Shown here piece by piece: positions 1 through 7,254 of a stretch of 64,000 nucleotides of DNA. The notes beneath the pieces are model-generated. The model saw only the letters and a program-made list of their open reading frames with translations. It did no database searches and was not told where the DNA came from. A program made the translations under genes and the position numbers. The stretch covers positions 135,894 through 199,893 of the forward strand of contig CAPEBR010000002.1 in the NCBI GenBank assembly GCA_948602995.1, written 5' to 3'. Source of the stretch: an uncultured Dorea sp. Lineage in GTDB: Bacteria; Bacillota; Clostridia; Lachnospirales; Lachnospiraceae. Positions within the stretch are counted from its first letter, which is position 1. The number at the start of each line of letters is the position of its first letter.

Positions 1-492
1 TTTTCTCAGGAAGGTACTACCCGGATCCTGACCCTTGACCCTGTAACTATCGAATTTTCAGATCTCAAGGTTACCCTTCAGACGAAGGAATACTTTGAAG
101 AAGGAAGCGGTTCCATCAGGATTGAGCGTACCATCCTTAACATGAGCAGACCTGACACATCGGTTGAGTTAAATGAGTATATGACAGCCTGCTATGGAAC
201 CACAGAATATCCGGAGGATATGAGCGGCATCCTTCTCAGATGTGAAGGAGCAGAGGAAAAGGCGATCTCCTATGAATACCGCTGCCGCGAGGAAAGTCTC
301 ACAGGAGCTTCTGCCGTCTCTGCCGTAATTCCGGCAATCGAGACAAAAGTTTCTATGACTGCTTCTGACACTGCTTTAGGATATATCAAAGAGGGTTATG
401 CATTCTCACCAATGTTTACTCTTGGATATAAGAAAAATATAACAGATAAGGAGATGTTTTCGACATGGCTCAGGCTGGAAAAGGCAGATTAA
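1..492 (+). CDS. C-terminal part of an unrecognised protein
   Basis: The frame is open from the first base of the window and ends at a TAA at 490-492, so at least 163 C-terminal residues are present and the start lies outside. I do not recognise the family. The visible part has alternating short hydrophobic and charged stretches that look like beta-strands, with no membrane segment and no clear catalytic motif. The stop overlaps the start of the next gene by 28 bases, so the two are probably translated from the same transcript. An internal ATG at 142 has no good ribosome-binding site and is unlikely to be a true start. Confidence 0.6.
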   Translation, partial: FSQEGTTRILTLDPVTIEFSDLKVTLQTKEYFEEGSGSIRIERTILNMSRPDTSVELNEYMTACYGTTEYPEDMSGILLRCEGAEEKAISYEYRCREESLTGASAVSAVIPAIETKVSMTASDTALGYIKEGYAFSPMFTLGYKKNITDKEMFSTWLRLEKAD

Positions 493-683
493 ATTACAGA
501 TGCCCGTCCTGTTTTATGCGGGATCTGGATATTGATATGTTTTATGATAAGGAAAAGGATGAGTATTATTGCATACGGTGTCAGTATACGGGAAATGAGA
601 AGGATGTGCTTGCAAGGAATGAGATGGTGAGGACGAGGTATGGGGCTATGAATAAGCGGTATACCAAATTCGACTTCGATTGA
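465..683 (+). CDS. Small zinc-ribbon protein
   Basis: This 72-residue protein carries two CxxC knuckles, CPSC near residue 14 and CIRC near residue 37, spaced as in a zinc ribbon, followed by a basic C-terminal tail. An AAGGAG ribosome-binding site at 449-454, ten bases before the ATG, supports the start even though it lies inside the end of the upstream gene. Function is unknown; small proteins of this kind are often nucleic-acid or protein adaptors. It is the last gene before a strong terminator-like stem-loop. Confidence 0.65.
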   Translation: MAQAGKGRLNYRCPSCFMRDLDIDMFYDKEKDEYYCIRCQYTGNEKDVLARNEMVRTRYGAMNKRYTKFDFD

Positions 684-717
684 TGAAGGAAGGGGAGGGG
701 AGCGGGGCGGCATAAAG

Positions 718-760
718 AAATCCCGGAAACGCCAGTTTTATCAGCATTTCCGGGATTTTA
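718..760 (+). terminator. Intrinsic terminator between convergent genes
   Basis: A 12-bp perfect inverted repeat (AAATCCCGGAAA at 718-729 with its complement at 747-758) has a 17-base loop and A/T-rich flanks. It lies between the zinc-ribbon gene and the converging ABC-3C operon and could stop transcription from both sides. Confidence 0.75.
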
Positions 761-779
761 TCCGTTACTCGAACTATAA

Positions 780-2537
780 TTAAGTTTCCTGATAATTTCT
801 TCCCAAGAATTTCTTGTCCTTCGTAAAGGTCGCTACACAATGTGAATCAATGTCTATCTTAATATCTTTCCTGCGTTCCTCATTCTCAATCTTATCCCTA
901 TTCAATGTTAGGATATATTGGAAGTCTTGGAATTTTTCTTCCTGCTTATACAAATAATTCAAGCATTGAACCAGTGTATCCTGATCCACATCAAATATAT
1001 TATCGTGTACTAAAAACAAAGGATGTTTTTGCCTTGTAAAACTGTTGAACAGTAACGCCATATCATAAATGAATACTTTTGTCCTGTCAACACTATGACT
1101 TCCATCATCATAGATTCTTAAATTTAGCTCTACTGGTGTTTTACTTTTTGCCGTATCAATAGTCTGGATATTAAATGAACACTCTTTGTTTCCCATAATA
1201 GATTCATGAATTTCTAAAATAGTATTCATAAAACTTTGAAGAATCTTGCTGTTTTCCTCAATCTCATTGTCTATTTTCATTATTTCCTGTGTCTTTTGCA
1301 ATTTTAATAACTTTTTCTTTTTATCATTTTTCTCATATTGCTCAAACAAGAATTTTGTGTTAGAAAGAGAATCTTTCTTTGCTTCGTATATCTTTAAACT
1401 TGCCTTAAGATTCTTTAATATCCCTTTCTTATCTATAATTTTCAATTTTTCTGAATACTCATCATCAATTACCCTAATCTGTTCCGCAATCTCCTGAAGC
1501 TGCTTTTCCAATTCCTTTGCTTTCTGATTTACCAACATTCTTTGGAATTCTTCCACCTTATTTTTAAACCCTACAACTTCATTTAAAGATTTGACTACTG
1601 CATTACCCAAATCACTTTTAAACTGATTATATACTAATTCTATTTCATTATCATCAATTTGTTCCGGTTTGGGCATTCTTCTTATCTTGTCATAGTCATG
1701 GCGTAATGCTTTCTGTCGTTTCCGGAACTGATCTAACATACTTTCCAACTCAATAAGTTCTGCCTCCATTGAGTCAAATGTTTCATTTGTCTTGAAACTT
1801 TCAATCGCCTCCTCCAACTTTTGCAGTTCATCTTCCAAAGCGTTTAATTCTGCCCTGACATCAGAAATTTTCTTTTTCCCTTCTTGAGTTAATTCCTTTT
1901 TATTTTTCGCTATAACTGTTGTTACATTTTCAATTTCCTTTATCTTACTTAAAGTATTTCGATATGCTTCTAAAGAAAATCCTAACAAAAATAAGTGCGC
2001 ACTCAAATCATCAGGTATTCTCTTTCTCAAATCATGACACTTAATAATATCTGTAAATTCTGAACGTTCGTCTCGCATTAAAATAGAAAATAAATTTCTA
2101 AAGCTAGGAACCATTTTTCCATTTAATTCCGAAAAAATTATTTCTGTCAAATAATCTCTTGCATCTTGAATTTTATCAAATGATACAAATTTACCGTTTC
2201 TAACAATTACTGGCTTATCCGCCTCTTTCCTATTTCTTTTTATAGTAATAGATTCACCGCCAATGTCCAAATCCAGCATTACATTTTCTTCCAACTCAAA
2301 TACCTCTTTTGGTATTCGTGCAATCCTGGACTTCTCATAATCATTTAAAAAACTAAAATCCAAAAACTCTATACTCATAGACTTTCCAACACCATTTGTT
2401 TTTCGACCTCTAATAAGGCTGACATCATATTTTTCGCCTAAGATAATATTTACACCATCATGAAACGAAATTTCTTCAAAAATGCGGTTTTCAGAATATA
2501 GGCGGTTAATACGGATACGATTTATTTCTTTACCCAT
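780..2537 (-). CDS. SMC/Rad50-like ATPase of an ABC-3C type system (DUF2326 family)
   Basis: The 585-residue protein has an N-terminal ATP-binding part with a P-loop-like stretch (KTNGVGKS, about residue 46), a long coiled-coil middle (about residues 190-430, rich in E, K, L and Q), and a C-terminal part with a Walker-B-like LFLVHDN motif. This arrangement is that of SMC-like ABC ATPases of the DUF2326 type. In ABC three-component systems, such an ATPase is encoded after an effector gene and a small middle component, exactly as here. The start has a GAGGAGG ribosome-binding site seven bases upstream and overlaps the middle-component gene by 16 bases. Base composition is clearly more A/T-rich than the metabolic genes around it, as expected for a transferred conflict module. 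The predicted role, sensing invading nucleic acid and triggering the effector, is inference from the family. Confidence 0.8.
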   Translation of the reverse strand: MGKEINRIRINRLYSENRIFEEISFHDGVNIILGEKYDVSLIRGRKTNGVGKSMSIEFLDFSFLNDYEKSRIARIPKEVFELEENVMLDLDIGGESITIKRNRKEADKPVIVRNGKFVSFDKIQDARDYLTEIIFSELNGKMVPSFRNLFSILMRDERSEFTDIIKCHDLRKRIPDDLSAHLFLLGFSLEAYRNTLSKIKEIENVTTVIAKNKKELTQEGKKKISDVRAELNALEDELQKLEEAIESFKTNETFDSMEAELIELESMLDQFRKRQKALRHDYDKIRRMPKPEQIDDNEIELVYNQFKSDLGNAVVKSLNEVVGFKNKVEEFQRMLVNQKAKELEKQLQEIAEQIRVIDDEYSEKLKIIDKKGILKNLKASLKIYEAKKDSLSNTKFLFEQYEKNDKKKKLLKLQKTQEIMKIDNEIEENSKILQSFMNTILEIHESIMGNKECSFNIQTIDTAKSKTPVELNLRIYDDGSHSVDRTKVFIYDMALLFNSFTRQKHPLFLVHDNIFDVDQDTLVQCLNYLYKQEEKFQDFQYILTLNRDKIENEERRKDIKIDIDSHCVATFTKDKKFLGRNYQET

Positions 2538-2752
2538 ATATTCGCCTCCTCAAATTCTACAATATTAACAGAATATAAAAATGAAAGTCCTAAAACCAAC
2601 TGTCTGCTACTAGAAATACCATTTTTCTTCAGCGCTTTTGATATATCATAAATCGAAACTTTATCCTCTCCCTGTTTCTGTATTTCTTTGAGTATGAGAT
2701 AACCAATATACATTACGGAAGATTTTAAAGCATTACTATTTGCCATCATCAT
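2522..2752 (-). CDS. ABC-3C middle component (small winged-helix-like protein)
   Basis: This protein of about 76 residues sits between the effector and ATPase genes and overlaps both. Its size and position match the middle component of ABC three-component systems. The helical pattern (YDISKALKKNG, then SRQLVLGLSFLYSVNIVEF) fits a winged helix-turn-helix. AAAGGAG lies just before three consecutive ATG codons at 2752, 2749 and 2746, so the true start is one of these rather than the earlier ATG at 2767. The start lies inside the last codons of the effector gene, suggesting translational coupling and fixed stoichiometry. Confidence 0.7.
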   Translation of the reverse strand: MMMANSNALKSSVMYIGYLILKEIQKQGEDKVSIYDISKALKKNGISSSRQLVLGLSFLYSVNIVEFEEANIWVKK

Positions 2753-3710
2753 ACCCACTCCTTTCATTTGGAAAAACTCTGCATTTAATCATCTCATTAA
2801 CCAAATAGAACTTAATAGCCGCTCTATCATACTTTTTGCCGTTGACACTTAATTTCTCGGCAAAATATGCAACCAGCCTATTAAGGGCAACAACTGGATC
2901 ATCACCTGCTTCGTCTAAAAACTGCACACTGACATCTTGAAGATAAAACATAATAATAATATCATGTGCTTCATCAATGCCCAGTATATCATATACAACA
3001 TCTAAAGCATCTCCATAGATGGCAAATAATGTTGTATATTCCATAATCAATTTTTCTGCAAACTCCCGAAACCTTTTATATATCTTATACTCAGGATCAA
3101 CCTTTGTATCCCGGCTTTTTTTAACTTTCCTATGTTGAGAAATATATTCTATCAAGTCTATAATTGTATCGATCTCACTGGCTTGTGTCGCTTTAACTTC
3201 ATAGTATTTATCACACAATTCCTTTGACAAATAGCTACTAATTTCTTTTATTTGCTCTGTATCCAATTTCCTAATATCTTTCATTAAATCTTCAACATCC
3301 CAAATATCTTTCTTTTTGTCAAAAACAAATTTTCCATCAGTATTAAATTCTGCAGTATATCTTTTCTTCTGTGTTAATATCAAAATAATCAGTCTATCAT
3401 ATATTTTATAGGACTCATTTTGGTTAAACTCCTCTATTGTATGATTTATTTTTTTACTGGAATTATCAGATGTCACTTGCACTGCAATTCTGTTTATTCT
3501 ATCAAAAAGATCAATAGCTGGTGCATTCTTTTCCAAATAATTAGCATTCTTTAATTCATATTTATAAACAAGGTTCAACAAGCCAGGAAAAAAATCTTCA
3601 GCAACAATATTAATATCATAAAGATTAACAGCGTTAAGTATGGTTACTTCGTTGCTCAATAAAGCAAGGCTTCTCGCTACTTCTTTCAGATAGACTTCCT
3701 TATTTAACAT
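2736..3710 (-). CDS. SMEK-domain effector of an ABC-3C type system
   Basis: The N-terminal half carries the signature of the SMEK domain: NAVNLYDINIVAEDFF, then an AIDL block and RIAVQVTS, followed by KI, a TIEEF stretch and LIILILT. The D, D and QxTS residues resemble the acidic/Q-rich pattern of restriction-endonuclease-fold enzymes, so nuclease activity is possible but unproven. The C-terminal half is helical and probably binds the ATPase or middle component. I place the start at the ATG at 3710 because GAGGAGGGA lies about seven bases before it; an upstream in-frame GTG at 3752 has no such site. It is the first gene of the three-gene minus-strand operon. Confidence 0.75.
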   Translation of the reverse strand: MLNKEVYLKEVARSLALLSNEVTILNAVNLYDINIVAEDFFPGLLNLVYKYELKNANYLEKNAPAIDLFDRINRIAVQVTSDNSSKKINHTIEEFNQNESYKIYDRLIILILTQKKRYTAEFNTDGKFVFDKKKDIWDVEDLMKDIRKLDTEQIKEISSYLSKELCDKYYEVKATQASEIDTIIDLIEYISQHRKVKKSRDTKVDPEYKIYKRFREFAEKLIMEYTTLFAIYGDALDVVYDILGIDEAHDIIIMFYLQDVSVQFLDEAGDDPVVALNRLVAYFAEKLSVNGKKYDRAAIKFYLVNEMIKCRVFPNERSGYDDGK

Positions 3711-3809
3711 ACTCAATCCCTCCTCACTTGTTACCTCGATTAATTTTACCACACATTATTTGAAATTACTATTGATTTTTGGCCTGTTTTGTGGTACATG
3801 TGATTGGGC

Positions 3810-3874
3810 GTTACTGTTCACACAGGTCTGTGCATTTACTGCACAGAGCGTAAGAAAGTGATTCAAGTGTGAGC
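3810..3874 (+). repeat. 5-prime half of the 133-bp GTTACTGTTCAC MITE
   Basis: About 65 bases match the first half of the complete elements at 5920-6052 and 41606-41738, starting with the terminal GTTACTGTTCAC and breaking off after GTGAGC. The truncation point coincides with the stop codon of the GH120 gene. The other end is missing. Confidence 0.8.
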
Positions 3875-5808
3875 TACCAAACCCTGATTTTGTTATATCC
3901 GTCCTTAAGCTTTGCAAATGGACCTGCCGTTATTTGTTCTCTTGCGTTTCCAAAGTAGTCCGTATCCCATGTAACAGGCGAACCATCCGGATTCTCATAC
4001 AATGCTTCCGTAATCCGGGGCGTACCTAGTCTGTCCGTGCGGTACAAGGATGTCTTAAGCTTAAGCATCTCTTCAGGCACGTTCATTTTGAGGTACACCT
4101 TTCCGTCTTCTTCTGTAAGAGTTACATCGGGGTTGCTGTTGTCTGTATAGAAGACCTCTTCCCTTTCAAAGGGCGTCGCTCCGTTGAGGTAGACGTTTTC
4201 ATTGACATACACCGGCTGCGGCACCTTTTCAAACTGCTCGTGGTCTTCATTTCCGAGGGATGCGACTTTCCCGGAATATTCCTCCATGGAAACCGGGTGA
4301 CCGTTATAGCCCTCTGTTCCATACATAGACTGCTCCGTATATGTTTTGCATCCCTTTACAAAGATATTCTGGTAAATCCGGTCATCCCCGCTGTATACAA
4401 GGGCAGTTCCGGCAACCTCTGTTGTATGCGGAAAGTGATAGGGTGTGGAACGGTCCATTACCGGCACACGCCTCATACTGCCGCAGCAGAGATTCTGGAT
4501 GTAGGCCCCTCCCTGGGCTACATTGTCAAAACTATATTCTGATGCGAAGATATTATTATCAATCATATAGGGGCCGTGTGTTACCTCTACCATCAGATCC
4601 CGGTCATTTTCCCGGTACAGATTTCTGCTGACTCTCGTTCCCTGCGCCTGCCAGTCAAGCCATGTCCCCAGCGTACAGTTGTGGATGTGGTTATGGATGA
4701 TCTGGACATCAATTGCAGCATGCAGTTTGATCCCCGCAATCTCATAGCCGAAGTATTCATGCTTGACTGCGATGTTATAAATGTGGTTGTCGGAAATAGT
4801 GCTGAATACGCAGCCCATATGCCCTACGATTCCATTCTGCCCGCAGTCATAGATGGTATTATTCCGGATGATATGGGAGCCGATGGTTCCCTTGTTCCAT
4901 CCAATCCGCCGCCCTAAAAAGACTGCTTCCATCTGGTACTGATAGCCTGGTTTCCGGTGTGTGCGGGTGCAGAGGTTGTGCCCTGTTGACGCTTCCTTTC
5001 CGATACTGATTCCGCTGCATTTTGCATCATGGATAATATTATCTTCGATAATCCATCCTCTGCTCCAGTTCGTTCCGACCATCCCTGGCTGGTCGGCGGT
5101 GGGAGGGGTCCATGGACAGGCTGCCTGGGAGATTTCAAATCCCCTTACGGTAATATAATTCCGCCCGGTCTTTTTCGGATAAAAGCAGCATTTTCTTACA
5201 TTGATCTCCGTCAGCTGCTCATTGGGATTTTTCCCCTGAAAGTTTGCATAGATAGTCGTATGTTCAGAATCTGCCCTTGCATACCACTGATACAGGGTGT
5301 CTTCCGGGTGCAGAAGCGGCTCGGGATGTTCTGTCCACGGCGGATTTACGCCGTACTCCCTGATTTTGGGATGTCTTACCTCTTCCAATGATTTTGCCTC
5401 ATAGAATGACTTCCCGTTCATATAGACATCTCCTGCATGCAGGGAATTGTCATCCGGATAGATAAACCAGTCTCCGCCAAGAGTCTCCCTGTATGGATTG
5501 TACTCCCCGAAGAATGCTTCGGGCAGCACTGCCTTCCATACATTCCCCTCCTCTGGCTCCCAGTTTGTAATTCTCTCAGATCCCTTAATGACTATATGTT
5601 CCCCTTCGGCGGCCTCGTAGGTAATCCGTTCGGCGTCATTTCGCCCGCCATTGGCAGGACTGACCCATTCCCGGTATTCTCCCTCGTGTACGACTACGCG
5701 GTCACCGGCTTCTGCGATGGCGGCGGCCCGGGAAATTGTCAGGAATGGATGCTCTTTTGTCCCCTTTGCATTGTCACTTCCGTATTTTGCAACATGATAT
5801 TCTGTCAT
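3874..5808 (-). CDS. GH120 beta-xylosidase
   Basis: The 644-residue protein matches the GH120 beta-xylosidase family (XylC of Thermoanaerobacterium) in length and along its whole sequence, including the N-terminal EYHVAKYGSDNAKGT stretch and the PWTPPTADQPGMVG loop. It is a right-handed parallel beta-helix with many NNxIxxN-type turns. Known GH120 catalytic residues correspond to D385 in WLDWQAQGT and E408 in VEVTHGP, both present. There is no signal peptide, so it should act in the cytoplasm, releasing xylose from imported xylo-oligosaccharides. The start has GGAGG ten bases upstream. It lies alone on the minus strand with MITE sequence at both ends, next to a pentosan-use locus that supplies its likely substrate. 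Confidence 0.88.
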   Translation of the reverse strand: MTEYHVAKYGSDNAKGTKEHPFLTISRAAAIAEAGDRVVVHEGEYREWVSPANGGRNDAERITYEAAEGEHIVIKGSERITNWEPEEGNVWKAVLPEAFFGEYNPYRETLGGDWFIYPDDNSLHAGDVYMNGKSFYEAKSLEEVRHPKIREYGVNPPWTEHPEPLLHPEDTLYQWYARADSEHTTIYANFQGKNPNEQLTEINVRKCCFYPKKTGRNYITVRGFEISQAACPWTPPTADQPGMVGTNWSRGWIIEDNIIHDAKCSGISIGKEASTGHNLCTRTHRKPGYQYQMEAVFLGRRIGWNKGTIGSHIIRNNTIYDCGQNGIVGHMGCVFSTISDNHIYNIAVKHEYFGYEIAGIKLHAAIDVQIIHNHIHNCTLGTWLDWQAQGTRVSRNLYRENDRDLMVEVTHGPYMIDNNIFASEYSFDNVAQGGAYIQNLCCGSMRRVPVMDRSTPYHFPHTTEVAGTALVYSGDDRIYQNIFVKGCKTYTEQSMYGTEGYNGHPVSMEEYSGKVASLGNEDHEQFEKVPQPVYVNENVYLNGATPFEREEVFYTDNSNPDVTLTEEDGKVYLKMNVPEEMLKLKTSLYRTDRLGTPRITEALYENPDGSPVTWDTDYFGNAREQITAGPFAKLKDGYNKIRVW

Positions 5809-5919
5809 ACTGTATATCCTCCAATTCGTTTAAATATATGTCTGTAGATACATTGTAGCATGCCGTATGCAATATTTCCTTGAATATTTTTACCACATGT
5901 AAGGCTATGTAACCTATAA

Positions 5920-6052
5920 GTTACTGTTCACACAGGTCTGTGCATTTACTGCACAGACCGTAAGAAAGTGATTCAGGAGTGAGCAAATCCCATTCGCGGA
6001 GCGAATTTTAGATGGATTTGCGAATGTTACTGGTCACGGAGTGAACAGTAAC
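5920..6052 (+). mobile_element. Complete 133-bp MITE with 8-bp target-site duplication
   Basis: The element starts with GTTACTGTTCAC and ends with the exact complement GTGAACAGTAAC. It is flanked on both sides by the 8-bp direct repeat ACCTATAA (5912-5919 and 6053-6060), a target-site duplication. It has no coding capacity. A near-identical 133-bp copy in opposite orientation is at 41606-41738. The right duplication contains the stop codon of the pdaA-like gene. Confidence 0.88.
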
Positions 6053-6054
6053 AC

Positions 6055-6858
6055 CTATAATTCATCAAGCGTTTTAAAAGTATACCCCATCTCCTCCCAC
6101 TTCGTGAGCAGTTCATCAAGAATCTCCGCATTCGTGGAGGAGGTGCTGTGCAGCAGAACAATTGCTCCGGGATGGACTCTCCCAAGCAGCTTTTCAAATG
6201 CCTCTTCATGGGTTGGCTGGTCGTCCTGATACCAGTCTACGTAGGCAAGACTCCAGAAAAAGGTCTTGTATCCCCTGTCCTGCGCCATTTTGAGATTTGC
6301 TTCATTATATTTTCCCTGTGGAGGGCGGTAGTATTTCGTCATAGGCTTTCCGGCGATTTCCTCATATTTTTGCTCTACATAGTCCATTTCCTCTGAAAAG
6401 GTTTCGACAGTAGAAATCTGGGACATGTCTTTATGATGCCATGTATGGTTGCCCACTGTATGGCCTTCAGAAACCATCTGTTTTATTAGGTCCGCATTTT
6501 CATCCAGATAGGTTCCCACGACAAAAAATGTGGCGGAGGCATTATGTTTTTTCAATGCTTTAAGGATTGCGGGAGTATTTCCGTTTTCGTAGCCTGCATC
6601 GAAGGTAAGATATAAAACCTTTTCATCCGTATTTTCTGCATAATAGGCATCATACTGTGCCAGTTCCTCGTAAGTGGCATTGGCAGCAGGAGGCTCTCCG
6701 TCCTCCTGAAAGCTTAATCCCCAGTTTCCTTCTGCCGAGGCTTTTAAAGTCTCCTGGGAAAAATGTTCTTTCACGCGGGCTGCGCCCTGCCCTAAAAGGA
6801 AAGCCATGACAAGGATAAGAGCAGTAGATAAGATTTGTCTGTGTTTCATATTAAGCAT
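6055..6858 (-). CDS. PdaA-like polysaccharide deacetylase, membrane-anchored or secreted
   Basis: This 267-residue protein has an N-terminal hydrophobic segment (about residues 8-25), then a carbohydrate esterase 4 / NodB domain. The motif TFDAGYENG (D87) and the zinc-type HTxxH region NHTWHH (H138, H142) resemble PdaA of Bacillus, which removes acetyl groups from N-acetylmuramic acid in peptidoglycan. The second aspartate of the classical TFDDG is alanine here, where PdaA-type enzymes have asparagine, so the metal site is atypical. RPPxG and the C-terminal LLHS motif are present. A CGGAG site precedes the ATG. The stop codon lies within the target duplication of a MITE, so insertion occurred at the 3-prime end without changing the product. 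Confidence 0.85.
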   Translation of the reverse strand: MLNMKHRQILSTALILVMAFLLGQGAARVKEHFSQETLKASAEGNWGLSFQEDGEPPAANATYEELAQYDAYYAENTDEKVLYLTFDAGYENGNTPAILKALKKHNASATFFVVGTYLDENADLIKQMVSEGHTVGNHTWHHKDMSQISTVETFSEEMDYVEQKYEEIAGKPMTKYYRPPQGKYNEANLKMAQDRGYKTFFWSLAYVDWYQDDQPTHEEAFEKLLGRVHPGAIVLLHSTSSTNAEILDELLTKWEEMGYTFKTLDEL

Positions 6859-6927
6859 AAGAATGGCTCCGGTAATAAGAAAGTTAATTAATTATATGTG
6901 GGAGGATATGGAAAAAGTCAAATGTTA

Positions 6928-7097
6928 TTCTAGAGCGTGTTTGAAAATTCATTCCTGCCACCTGCACGCCCCACTTTGCGGCTAATTTGTCCCGCATTCA
7001 GTCAGCGTAGCCCACTACGCCTCCTTCATTTGGGGCAAATTCCCCACAATTTGTGACGCACATTTGGCAGAAAGCAATTTTCAAACACGCTCTAGAA
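6928..7097. mobile_element. 170-bp non-coding element with 22-bp terminal inverted repeats
   Basis: Perfect 22-bp inverted repeats (6928-6949 and 7076-7097; the outer part reads TTCTAGAGCGTGTTTGAAAA) enclose about 126 bases without an open frame. A central near-palindrome GCGTAGCCCACTACGCC is visible. This is MITE-like; no clear target duplication was seen. Confidence 0.75.
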
Positions 7098-7100
7098 CAG

Positions 7101-7164
7101 GTAAGAAAATTATAGAAAGATGACATTTTATTAAATTTTAATTTCTGCACAAGAAAATTATACT
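7101..7164 (+). promoter_or_regulatory. Activator-type promoter of the GH93-like gene, shared with the importer
   Basis: Positions 7101-7137 match 12321-12357 at 31 of 37 bases, including an identical GACATTTTATTAAATT at 7122-7137. A -10-like TATACT follows at 7159-7164, 21 bases after the shared block, the same spacing as at the second site. No good -35 is visible, which fits an activator-dependent promoter; the AraC-type regulator at 17613 is the natural candidate. Confidence 0.65.
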
Positions 7165-7193
7165 AAAAACAAACCGTATAGGGCAATCTGCCC

Positions 7194-7229
7194 ATCCAAA
7201 GGGATAAAATCCAGGAAGTCCCTTTGGAT
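7194..7229 (+). promoter_or_regulatory. Leader hairpin upstream of the GH93-like gene
   Basis: A perfect 10-bp stem (ATCCAAAGGG with its complement at 7220-7229) with a 16-base loop lies in the 5-prime leader, ending 11 bases before the AAGGAGGT ribosome-binding site. It may stabilise the mRNA or affect translation; no known riboswitch class was recognised. Confidence 0.4.
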
Positions 7230-7254
7230 ATACCGTATGGAAGGAGGTTAAAGT

